Source: Pseudomonadota bacterium
GTDB lineage: Bacteria > Pseudomonadota > Gammaproteobacteria > Burkholderiales > Burkholderiaceae_D
Assembly (NCBI GenBank): GCA_023392035.1
Contig: JAEVZY010000219.1
Span: forward strand, 1-16,573
DNA: 16,573 bases
Direction of reading: 5' to 3'
Shown here piece by piece: positions 1 to 8,935 of this stretch; the stretch's first letter is position 1, and the number at the start of each line of letters is the position of its first letter. The notes beneath the pieces are model-generated. The model did no database searches. It was not told the DNA's origin and was given only the letters and a program-made list of their open reading frames with translations. The translations under genes were made by a program, and so were the position numbers.

Positions 1-1323
<1,323 letters not shown>

Positions 1324-1370
1324 GCCACAGCAAATAAGCAACAGCAGGGCGCGGGCAGCAAGCGGTTTTC

Positions 1371-1502
1371 TTGACCTGACGAAAGAAGTCAGTAAACTTC
1401 GCTTGTTGCCCCACCTGGGCGTTTGTCTTCACGGACAACAACCAACAAAAACAGCAGTACCTTGAATTGAGCCCCCGCCTGCCTCGCGCAGCGGGGGTTT
1501 TT
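1371..1502 (+). ncRNA. Candidate small RNA between ppsA and the nfeD-like gene
   Basis: A sigma70-like promoter, TTGACC (1371-1376), 16-bp spacer and TAAACT (1393-1398), is followed about 70-75 bp later by an intrinsic terminator (1472-1502). No reading frame with a ribosome site lies between. The predicted transcript would run from about 1405 to 1502, roughly 100 nt. Its 5' half can fold as a TTGTC/GACAA hairpin (1423-1427 with 1434-1438, loop TTCACG), or alternatively pair TTGTTG (1404-1409) with CAACAA (1436-1441). A CA-rich single-stranded stretch (about 1439-1458) separates this from the terminator stem. I do not recognise an RNA family. The alternative is a leader promoter for the downstream operon with the hairpin acting as an attenuator, or chance promoter matches. 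Confidence 0.4.
1472..1502 (+). terminator. Intrinsic terminator upstream of the nfeD-like gene
   Basis: CCCCCGC (1472-1478) pairs perfectly with GCGGGGG (1491-1497). With C1479 bulged, TGC (1480-1482) pairs with GCA (1488-1490), leaving the loop CTCGC. Five T residues follow (1498-1502), then GTTTT. This is a strong plus-strand rho-independent terminator. It ends either ppsA read-through or the candidate small RNA that starts near 1405. Confidence 0.85.
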
Positions 1503-1519
1503 GTTTTCCTGGCTGCGCT

Positions 1520-1547
1520 TTGACCCTCTTCAAGTTTTTGCTAGAGT
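1520..1547 (+). promoter_or_regulatory. Putative sigma70 promoter of the nfeD-qmcA operon
   Basis: TTGACC (1520-1525), a 16-bp spacer and TAGAGT (1542-1547) lie immediately after the terminator at 1472-1502. Transcription would begin near 1554, leaving a leader of about 24 nt that carries the GAGAGAGA ribosome site (1564-1571). The -35 is 5/6 and the -10 is 4/6 to consensus. The call rests on sequence match and placement only. Confidence 0.45.
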
Positions 1548-1577
1548 CGCAAGGTAATCGTTGCGAGAGAGACAGAC

Positions 1578-2018
1578 TTGAATGACGCCCTGATCTGGCT
1601 GGCCATGGCCGGCGTGCTGATGATCCTCGAACTGTTTGCCGGCACCTTCTATCTGCTGATGATCGGCCTGTCCATGCTGACCGGCGCACTGGCGGCATGG
1701 CTGGGCGCAAGCAATCCGGTCCAGGTGCTGATCACCGCGCTGGTTGGCATGGCCTCCTGCCTGGTCGTGAACCGCTGGCGCGCCCGGCTTTACCGGCGGC
1801 GCCCGGCCGCCAACGATCCCGATCTCAATTTCGACATTGGCCAGACGCTGCAGGTGGACGCCTGGCAGGGCGAGGGCAAAGGCCCATGGCGGGCACGGGC
1901 GATCTACCGTGGCGCGCAATGGGATGTGGAACTGCAAAGCGGCCAGGCCCCGGAGCCCGGCGTGTTTGTCATACGTGAAGTGCACGGCAGCCGGCTGCTG
2001 GTGTCGCACGGGTCTTGA
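1578..2018 (+). CDS. Short NfeD-like membrane protein with OB-fold tail
   Basis: The 146-residue product starts with two or three hydrophobic segments (about residues 4-24, 29-45 and 47-65). A basic stretch (NRWRARLYRRR) suggests the cytoplasmic side. The C-terminal beta-rich domain (about 84-143) resembles the OB fold of NfeD proteins. The N-terminal serine protease domain of long NfeD proteins is absent, so this is the short YbbJ-like class. The start is TTG at 1578, supported by GAGAGAGA at 1564-1571; the next in-frame ATG (1605) would cut into the first membrane helix. Its stop overlaps the possible upstream end of the following SPFH gene, and the two are clearly one operon. Short NfeD proteins are known partners of SPFH proteins in membrane microdomains; that role here is inferred from pairing. 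E. coli has the same ybbJ-qmcA pair. Confidence 0.88.
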   Translation: MNDALIWLAMAGVLMILELFAGTFYLLMIGLSMLTGALAAWLGASNPVQVLITALVGMASCLVVNRWRARLYRRRPAANDPDLNFDIGQTLQVDAWQGEGKGPWRARAIYRGAQWDVELQSGQAPEPGVFVIREVHGSRLLVSHGS

Positions 2019-2032
2019 ATCGGGAGAATCGC

Positions 2033-2959
2033 ATGGGTTTCGGTACTGTCTCGCTGGTCATCTTCATATTGGCGGTGGTGTTCGTCTTCAAGACCGTCAA
2101 TGTCGTCCCCCAGCAGCATGCCTGGGTGGTGGAGCGCCTGGGCAAATACCACGCCACGCTGGCGCCGGGCCTGAACATCGTGATTCCCTTCATCGATCGG
2201 ATCGCCTACAAGCACGTGCTGAAGGAAATTCCGCTCGACGTGCCGCCCCAGGTTTGCATCACCAAGGACAATACCCAGCTGCAGGTGGACGGCATCCTGT
2301 ATTTCCAGGTCACCGATCCGATGCGCGCTTCGTACGGCTCTTCCAACTACATCACCGCCGTCACCCAGCTGGCGCAAACCACGCTGCGCTCCGTGATCGG
2401 CCGCATGGAGATGGACAAGACCTTTGAAGAGCGCGCCCAGATCAACACCACGGTCGTGAATGCCATCGACGAATCGGCCTCCAACTGGGGGGTGAAGGTG
2501 CTGCGCTACGAGATCAAGGACCTGACCCCGCCCAAGGAAATCCTGCAGGCGATGCAGCGCCAGATCACGGCCGAACGCGAGAAGCGCGCCGTGATCGCCA
2601 CCTCCGAGGGGCGCATGCAGGAACAGATCAACATTGCCACCGGCGAGCGCCAGGCATCGATTGCCCGCTCCGAAGGCGAGAAGCAGGCCGAAATCAACCG
2701 CGCCCAGGGCGAGGCCGCCGCCATCATGGCGATCGCCGAGGCCACGGCCGAAGCCATCCGCAAGACCGCTGCCGCCATCAACGAGCCGGGTGGCCAGGAC
2801 GCGGTCGGCCTCAAGGTGGCGCAGCAGTATGTGGAAGCCTTCGGCAATCTGGCCAAGACCGGCAATACCATGATCTTGCCGGCCAATCTGGCGGAGATGG
2901 GAAGCCTGGTGGCCGGTGCGCTGCAGGTGGCGAAGCAGGCTGGCAGCCCCTTGCGCTGA
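2033..2959 (+). CDS. qmcA: SPFH/paraslipin membrane protein (QmcA/stomatin-like)
   Basis: A 308-residue SPFH protein. An N-terminal membrane anchor (about residues 5-20) is followed by the SPFH domain, with VPQQHAWVVERLGKYH at 25-40, APGLN and DNTQLQVDGILYFQV. Next comes an Ala/Glu/Gln-rich coiled coil (about 175-245, with the repeated pattern SEGEKQAEINRAQGEAAA) and a conserved C-terminal tail. Length and motifs match the QmcA/SLP-2 (paraslipin) branch. Such proteins form large membrane-associated oligomers that organise lipids and proteases. ATG at 2033 is chosen because GGGAG (2022-2026) sits 6 nt before it; an in-frame TTG at 2015 would overlap the upstream gene by 4 nt and has no such site. 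It is co-transcribed with the NfeD-like gene 14 bp upstream, its usual partner. The symbol follows the E. coli homologue and is less certain than the family. Confidence 0.92.
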   Translation: MGFGTVSLVIFILAVVFVFKTVNVVPQQHAWVVERLGKYHATLAPGLNIVIPFIDRIAYKHVLKEIPLDVPPQVCITKDNTQLQVDGILYFQVTDPMRASYGSSNYITAVTQLAQTTLRSVIGRMEMDKTFEERAQINTTVVNAIDESASNWGVKVLRYEIKDLTPPKEILQAMQRQITAEREKRAVIATSEGRMQEQINIATGERQASIARSEGEKQAEINRAQGEAAAIMAIAEATAEAIRKTAAAINEPGGQDAVGLKVAQQYVEAFGNLAKTGNTMILPANLAEMGSLVAGALQVAKQAGSPLR

Positions 2960-2973
2960 GGCGCATGGCGCGG

Positions 2974-3041
2974 GGCCGGTTCTGCTTCAGCGCCGGTTCT
3001 GCTTCAGCGGCGGTGCTACATCAGCGCCGGTTCTGCTTCAG
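2974..3041. repeat. Four tandem copies of a 17-bp unit at the smpB 3' end
   Basis: The unit CGCCGGTTCTGCTTCAG occurs at 2974-2990 (one mismatch), 2991-3007 (exact), 3008-3024 (four mismatches) and 3025-3041 (exact). Read on the minus strand, the unit at 3025-3041 encodes the last residues of SmpB (LKQNRR), and the stop codon (3021-3023) falls in the neighbouring diverged unit. The other copies lie in the short gap between the convergent qmcA and smpB genes. CGCCG (2991-2995) and CGGCG (3008-3012) could also pair, but no T-run follows, so a terminator is not supported. Confidence 0.9.
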
Positions 3042-3470
3042 CGCCGACTGGATTTCGCGCTGCACATCGCGCTGGCGCTCGGCGTCGCGCTTGTCGTGCT
3101 GCTTCTTGCCCTTGGCCAGACCGACTTCGCATTTCACCCGGCCGCGCGTGTAGTGCAGGTTGAGCGGCACCATGGTGTAGCCGGCGCGTTCGACCTTGCC
3201 GATCAGGCGCTTGATCTCTTCCGCCTTCAACAGCAGCTTGCGCGTGCGTACCGGATCGGGATTGATATGGGTGGACGCGGTCGGCAAGGGACTGATGTGG
3301 GCGCCGAACAGAAACACCTCGCCATTGCGCACAATGACATAGGCTTCTTTCAGTTGCACCCGGCCGGCGCGGATGGATTTGACTTCCCAGCCCTCGAGCG
3401 CCATGCCTGCTTCATAGCGCTCTTCAATAAAGTAATCGTGGAAAGCTTTCCGGTTGTCGACAATGCTCAT
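3021..3470 (-). CDS. smpB: SsrA-binding protein SmpB
   Basis: SmpB binds tmRNA and delivers it to stalled ribosomes in trans-translation. The 149-residue product has the usual length and motifs: N-terminal NRKAFHDYFIEERYEAG, GWEVKSIRAG, HISPLPTASTHINPDPVRTRKLLL, then the basic tail GLAKGKKQHDKRDAERQRD that inserts near the decoding centre. The start is ATG at 3468-3470 (MSIVDNRK), the usual betaproteobacterial start. The longer in-frame extension upstream has no homology and would run into the ratA promoter region. No strong ribosome site is visible, and the predicted leader is short. The last residues are encoded within a 17-bp tandem repeat, which may explain a C-terminus unlike other SmpBs. 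The gene is divergent from ratA, a conserved neighbourhood. Confidence 0.97.
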   Translation of the reverse strand: MSIVDNRKAFHDYFIEERYEAGMALEGWEVKSIRAGRVQLKEAYVIVRNGEVFLFGAHISPLPTASTHINPDPVRTRKLLLKAEEIKRLIGKVERAGYTMVPLNLHYTRGRVKCEVGLAKGKKQHDKRDAERQRDVQREIQSALKQNRR

Positions 3471-3491
3471 CAGTGGGGATGCGGGGGCTGG

Positions 3492-3521
3492 ATTAAAATT
3501 GCAGGTTTCGCATTCTAACAA
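3492..3521 (-). promoter_or_regulatory. Putative smpB promoter
   Basis: On the minus strand TTGTTA (plus coordinates 3516-3521), an 18-bp spacer and TTTAAT (3492-3497) form a sigma70-like promoter; the -10 matches consensus at five of six positions. Transcription would start near 3485, about 15 nt before the smpB ATG. The whole smpB-ratA divergent gap is only 65 bp (3471-3535). I could not identify an equally good plus-strand promoter for ratA. Confidence 0.45.
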
Positions 3522-3535
3522 ACGGTCCCAGAGCA

Positions 3536-3967
3536 ATGGCAGTGGTGCACAAATCGGTGCTGGTGGCATACAGCGCCGAGCAGATGTTCAAATTGGTCGA
3601 CATGGTCGAAGACTATCCCAAGTTTCTGCCCTGGTGCGGCGGCGTGGTCGTGCGCGAGCGCACGGATGAAAAGTTGATCGCCACGCTGTCCATCAACTAT
3701 CACGGCGTCAAGCAAAGCTTTACCACCGAGAACACCAACCTGCCGCCGACCATGATGAAGATGCGTCTGCTGGAAGGGCCATTCAAGCAACTGGACGGCA
3801 CCTGGACCTTCAAGTCCTTGCGGGCCGACGCCTGCCGCATCGATTTCGATTTGCACTACGAGTTTTCCAGCCGCCTGCTGGAATCCATCATCGGTCCGGT
3901 CTTCAACATGATTGCCAACAGCTTCGTGGATGCCTTCTGCAAGCGCGCCGAGAGCGTCTATGGCTGA
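3536..3967 (+). CDS. ratA: RatA family protein (START-like/Coq10-type)
   Basis: A 143-residue protein of the polyketide cyclase/START-like fold, beginning MAVVHKSVLVAYSAEQMFKL followed by VEDYPKFLPWCGGVVV, the signature of the RatA/Coq10 family. The family covers the E. coli ribosome-association toxin RatA and the mitochondrial ubiquinone-binding Coq10, so the role may be ribosome association or a quinone/lipid-binding function; sequence alone does not decide. The start is ATG at 3536, with only a weak GAG before it. The 3' end overlaps rnfH by 8 nt (ATGGCTGA), indicating translational coupling. The position next to smpB and before rnfH is the conserved arrangement seen in E. coli (ratA-ratB). 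Confidence 0.92.
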   Translation: MAVVHKSVLVAYSAEQMFKLVDMVEDYPKFLPWCGGVVVRERTDEKLIATLSINYHGVKQSFTTENTNLPPTMMKMRLLEGPFKQLDGTWTFKSLRADACRIDFDLHYEFSSRLLESIIGPVFNMIANSFVDAFCKRAESVYG

Positions 3968-4262
3968 GCGCTTGCGGGTGCAGGTCTGCTACACCCGGCC
4001 GGATTCGGTATTCCTGCGCGAACTTGATCTGCCGGCCGGCAGCACCCTGCAACAAGCTGTTCTGGCCAGCGGGCTGCTGGAACAATTTCCGGAGATCGAT
4101 CTCGCCGCCGCCAAGCTCGGCGTGCATGGCAAATTGCGCACACTTGACGCCGCGCTGCGCGAAGGCGACCGCATCGAAGTGTATCGGCCCCTGCAGGCCG
4201 ACCCCAAGGACGCCCGCCGTCGGCGGGCGGTGAAACAGGGCAGGGTCCGTTCCGCCGGCTGA
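3960..4262 (+). CDS. rnfH: RnfH family protein (UPF0125, RatB)
   Basis: A 100-residue ubiquitin-like beta-grasp protein. Diagnostic segments are VCYTRPDSVFLRELDLPAGSTLQQA, ASGLLEQFPEIDL and GDRIEVYRPLQADPKDARRRRA. ATG at 3960 is chosen because the family begins close to this residue and the codon overlaps the ratA stop; the frame is open further upstream but only as a shadow of ratA. The family is named for proximity to rnf genes in some bacteria, and its molecular role is not established. A perfect 8-bp GC hairpin with a GTC loop (4211-4218 with 4222-4229) lies in the codons for the Arg run near the C-terminus. Confidence 0.93.
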   Translation: MAERLRVQVCYTRPDSVFLRELDLPAGSTLQQAVLASGLLEQFPEIDLAAAKLGVHGKLRTLDAALREGDRIEVYRPLQADPKDARRRRAVKQGRVRSAG

Positions 4263-4277
4263 ACTGGCGGAACAGGA
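4246..4277. terminator. Inverted repeat between convergent rnfH and the DUF4124 gene
   Basis: GTTCCGCC (4249-4256) pairs with GGCGGAAC (4266-4273). Past one bulged A, TCC (4246-4248) pairs with GGA (4275-4277), giving an 11-bp stem over a 9-nt loop. It spans the rnfH stop and lies 10 bp from the stop of the convergent gene. No T-run follows on either strand, so it may act as a shared 3'-end hairpin rather than a classic terminator. Confidence 0.55.
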
Positions 4278-4286
4278 TGGTCAAGC

Positions 4287-4853
4287 TCAGCCGGTGCAGG
4301 ATTCAAGCATCCGGTTCGCTTCCTGCAATTCCTGGGCGCGCTGCTCGTCGTTGAGGATGACTTGTTCGCCGTTGGCATTGGTCCTTGCCACGCGCATGCC
4401 GTTTTCCAGGCTGCGCTTGTAGCTGGCCGCGCGCTCGCAGTTGAGCTTCTTTTGTTCGGCAAGCTTCTGTTGGTCGGCCGCCTTTTTTTCGTCCGCGGCG
4501 CGTTGCGCCCGGCGCTTGTTGAATTCGGCATTACGCTCGGCGATCGAGGGCGTTGCCGTTTTGGCCGGCGTTGTCGAATTGCTTGCCGGGTTGACAGCGC
4601 CGTTGGCGGCGGCAGCCTCAGGGGCGCCCGGCGCCGGCGCGGCCGGCATACCCTTGCCGCGCAGGATACGGCTGTTGGGAACGGAGGGCGGCGGCGGTTG
4701 ATCGGAATACTGGCGCACGCCTTTCTCATCCAGCCACACATATTGGGCCATGGCCTGGGCGCAAGCCCCCGCCATTGCGAAGACGACAAGGCAGCGCGCC
4801 GCCACCTTCAAACTGAATTCTTTCTTTCCGTTTTGCTTTGCCTGTGGCTGCAT
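4287..4853 (-). CDS. Secreted DUF4124 domain protein
   Basis: A 188-residue protein of unknown function. ATG at 4851-4853 is chosen because AGGAGAGG lies just upstream on the minus strand; a longer frame reaching 4895 lacks such a site. A signal peptide spans about residues 1-36, with basic n-region KQNGKKEFSLK, hydrophobic LVVFAMAGA and likely cleavage at AMA/Q. The mature N-terminus, QYVWLDEKGVRQYSDQPPPP, is the DUF4124 core, common in beta- and gammaproteobacterial envelope proteins. An Ala/Pro-rich linker follows, then a charged region likely to be coiled coil (about 95-150, ERNAEFNKRRAQRAADEKKA), ending at a cysteine (ESCTG). Expected location is the periplasm. It is divergent from guaB and convergent with rnfH, so it is a single-gene unit. 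No catalytic motif is seen. Confidence 0.85.
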   Translation of the reverse strand: MQPQAKQNGKKEFSLKVAARCLVVFAMAGACAQAMAQYVWLDEKGVRQYSDQPPPPSVPNSRILRGKGMPAAPAPGAPEAAAANGAVNPASNSTTPAKTATPSIAERNAEFNKRRAQRAADEKKAADQQKLAEQKKLNCERAASYKRSLENGMRVARTNANGEQVILNDEQRAQELQEANRMLESCTG

Positions 4854-4885
4854 GCCACCTCTCCTGCTACTTGATGGAAAGAGCG

Positions 4886-4914
4886 ATTTCGCCATGCTTT
4901 ATCCATGGCGTCAA
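4886..4914 (-). promoter_or_regulatory. Possible DUF4124 promoter with palindromic spacer
   Basis: On the minus strand TTGACG (plus 4909-4914) is followed by a 17-bp spacer and a weak -10, CGAAAT (4886-4891). The spacer is itself a dyad: CCATG (4892-4896) and CATGG (4904-4908) around a 7-bp centre. A protein bound there would block the promoter. The weak -10 keeps this tentative. Confidence 0.3.
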
Positions 4915-4939
4915 ATTGCCCGCGGCGCAGTGTTGTCTG

Positions 4940-4968
4940 CAGGGTACCCGCCAGCTTTTCTGTATAAT
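4940..4968 (+). promoter_or_regulatory. guaB promoter (consensus -10, GC-rich discriminator)
   Basis: A perfect TATAAT lies at 4963-4968, 26 bp before the guaB ATG. A 17-bp spacer places CAGGGT (4940-4945) as a poor -35. The bases after the -10, GCGGCTTTGCGCC, are GC-rich, as expected of a discriminator under stringent (ppGpp) control, which is known for guaB promoters in other bacteria; that control is inferred here. The ribosome site AGGA is at 4985-4988. Confidence 0.65.
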
Positions 4969-4994
4969 GCGGCTTTGCGCCTACAGGAAACGCC

Positions 4995-6455
<1,461 letters not shown>

Positions 6456-6482
6456 GGCGCTGCCGCTTCAATAAATTAAAGA

Positions 6483-6510
6483 CGGGCGGCGCGAGCCGCC
6501 CGCGTTTTTT
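6483..6510 (+). terminator. Strong intrinsic terminator between guaB and guaA
   Basis: CGGGCGGC (6483-6490) and GCCGCCCG (6495-6502) form a perfect 8-bp stem closed by a GCGA (GNRA-type) tetraloop, followed by CG and six T residues (6505-6510). It ends the guaB transcript efficiently by appearance. It lies only 24 bp before the guaA ATG, so guaA expression must come from read-through, a regulated alternative fold or a promoter overlapping this stretch. Confidence 0.92.
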
Positions 6511-6534
6511 CCAATGTCCCGGGCCCTGCCAGCC

Positions 6535-8154
<1,620 letters not shown>

Positions 8155-8158
8155 AATC

Positions 8159-8174
8159 AGTTCCTTCGGGGACT
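8159..8174 (+). terminator. UUCG-capped hairpin just after guaA
   Basis: AGTTCC (8159-8164) pairs with GGGACT (8169-8174), one pair being G-T, around the exceptionally stable TTCG tetraloop closed by C-G. It begins 5 bp after the guaA stop. No T-run follows, so it may protect or mark the 3' end rather than terminate by itself. Confidence 0.45.
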
Positions 8175-8189
8175 ATCCCAGGCTATGAA

Positions 8190-8236
8190 GAGCTGGCGTG
8201 ACGTGTTGGCTTAAATAAGATGCGTCACGACAGCTC
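8190..8236. repeat. Imperfect inverted repeat, 14-bp arms
   Basis: GAGCTG-G-CGTGACG (8190-8203) is mirrored by CGTCACG-A-CAGCTC (8223-8236): 13 of 14 positions pair around a 19-bp AT-rich centre (8204-8222). There is no flanking T-run on either strand. It could be an operator, the folded end of a lost mobile element, or an mRNA 3' structure. I do not recognise it. Confidence 0.8.
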
Positions 8237-8254
8237 CCCGCATTTCGCGTCCAG

Positions 8255-8271
8255 AGCCGCTGCCAGCGGCT
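8255..8271. repeat. Compact perfect hairpin (7-bp stem)
   Basis: AGCCGCT (8255-8261) and AGCGGCT (8265-8271) pair perfectly around the 3-nt loop GCC. It stands between the larger inverted repeat at 8190-8236 and the GATATC-rich dyads. Neither side has a T-run. Function unknown. Confidence 0.7.
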
Positions 8272-8284
8272 TCCTAGTTGTAAT

Positions 8285-8348
8285 CCGGATATCTTGCGAA
8301 TATCTGATATGCAGCTAAATTGCGCTTATCTGCATCCCGGATATTCGC
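8285..8348. promoter_or_regulatory. Cluster of GATATC-type dyads, possible hipBA operator remnant
   Basis: This AT-rich patch contains several related half-sites. GATATC is at 8288-8293. The odd palindrome ATATC-T-GATAT is at 8300-8310. The nested pair GCGAATATC (8296-8304) with GATATTCGC (8340-8348) encloses ATGCAG (8309-8314) with CTGCAT (8330-8335), with symmetric 4-nt internal spacers. CCGGATAT appears twice as a direct repeat (8285-8292 and 8337-8344 region). Repeated GGATA/TATCC-like half-sites are how HipB antitoxins recognise their own promoter. Since a HipA fragment follows directly, I infer a decayed autoregulatory operator. Confidence 0.4.
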
Positions 8349-8402
8349 TATACCGCCGACCTGCCCGACGGCCATGCCAAGAACTTCAGTATCCGCCTGG
8401 CC
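8349..8402 (+). pseudogene. Fragment of a HipA-type toxin kinase
   Basis: In the frame beginning at 8349 the DNA reads YTADLPDGHAKNFSIRLA. DGHAKNFS is the catalytic-loop motif of HipA serine/threonine kinases; E. coli HipA has the same eight residues (TDGHAKNFSVF, recalled). Only about 18 codons look related. The frame is closed by TAA at 8316-8318 upstream, and downstream it merges into antisense of the MaoC gene. No start codon, HipB gene or rest of HipA is present. It is therefore a scar of a hipBA locus truncated on both sides. Chance is possible but unlikely for an eight-residue match. Confidence 0.6.
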
Positions 8403-8899
8403 TACTGCGCCGCAGCCTTGCGCCGCACCAGATACTTCTGCACCCCATCCATCACCAACACCCCCTTCTGGTTGTACACCGTCGACTTCATCACCAGCAC
8501 GCCAGTAGTGCGGCCTGGAATCAGCTCCGCCACTTCCAGCGCGGAATACAAGGTGTCGCCCACATACACCGGGTTGAGAAAGCGGCTCGATTGCTCAATG
8601 AAAGCCTTGAGCGATTTCTCCGTCACATGGGGAAACAGCCCGGCGCCGGCACAGGTCTGGATCGCCACCTGGAAGCCATGCGCCAGCATGTGCGGCATGC
8701 CGAGCGCACGGCAGTATTCGACGTCGTAATGAATCGGATGGTTGTCGCCGCTGGCCAGCTGGAAGGCCGCGAACAAGCCGTCCGTCATGGTGCGCGAGGG
8801 CAGGCGATATACCTCGCCCAGCTTGAAGTCGTCGAACCAGCGCTGCTCGGTCATGTTGAAGGCCAGCGGGTCGAAGGCTTTGTTTTCCGTGGTTTGCAT
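8402..8899 (-). CDS. MaoC-like hot-dog dehydratase/enoyl-CoA hydratase
   Basis: A 165-residue single hot-dog-fold protein of the MaoC/(R)-specific enoyl-CoA hydratase family. The hydratase motif ASGDNHPIHYD is present, with the expected catalytic Asp52 and His57, followed by GMPHMLAHG. The reaction would be addition of water to a trans-2-enoyl-CoA, giving a (3R)-hydroxyacyl-CoA, or its reverse. The start is ATG at 8897-8899, with AGGAG 10 nt upstream. It lies 36 bp after the Bug gene, as the last gene of the CoA-transferase group. Its stop abuts the HipA remnant. The intact catalytic dyad favours a true hydratase over a non-catalytic hot-dog protein. The substrate cannot be read from the sequence. 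Confidence 0.88.
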   Translation of the reverse strand: MQTTENKAFDPLAFNMTEQRWFDDFKLGEVYRLPSRTMTDGLFAAFQLASGDNHPIHYDVEYCRALGMPHMLAHGFQVAIQTCAGAGLFPHVTEKSLKAFIEQSSRFLNPVYVGDTLYSALEVAELIPGRTTGVLVMKSTVYNQKGVLVMDGVQKYLVRRKAAAQ

Positions 8900-8935
8900 T
8901 GAAGCTGAACTCCTGAATCGTTCTCGTGCTGTTGA

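Larger units (their letters stand above)
8155..8401. other. Gene-free, structure-rich interval between guaA and the catabolic cluster
   Basis: This 247-bp stretch separates plus-strand core genes from the minus-strand accessory cluster. It contains the UUCG hairpin, the 14-bp-arm inverted repeat, the 7-bp-stem palindrome, the GATATC dyads and the HipA fragment listed separately. Its middle (about 8205-8220 and 8280-8350) is markedly AT-richer than the flanking genes. No intact reading frame with a ribosome site is seen. It looks like an insertion/deletion junction where the accessory cluster was placed or a toxin-antitoxin locus was lost. Confidence 0.6.

Noticed and set aside
2015..2032. TTG at 2015 as the start of the SPFH gene.
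   Set aside because: ATG at 2033 has GGGAG 6 nt upstream and gives the usual N-terminus before the membrane anchor.
2960..3020. The tandem repeat as a CRISPR array or terminator.
   Set aside because: Units are contiguous 17-mers with no spacers, and no stem with a T-run is present.
4754..4853. Possible lipoprotein signal in the DUF4124 protein (AGAC around Cys31).
   Set aside because: The -3 position is Ala rather than Leu/Val/Ile, and a standard signal peptidase I site (AMA/Q) follows.
8294..8902. Plus-strand 202-codon frame over the MaoC gene.
   Set aside because: It is antisense to a well-supported hydratase gene, and its start lies within the dyad cluster without a ribosome site.
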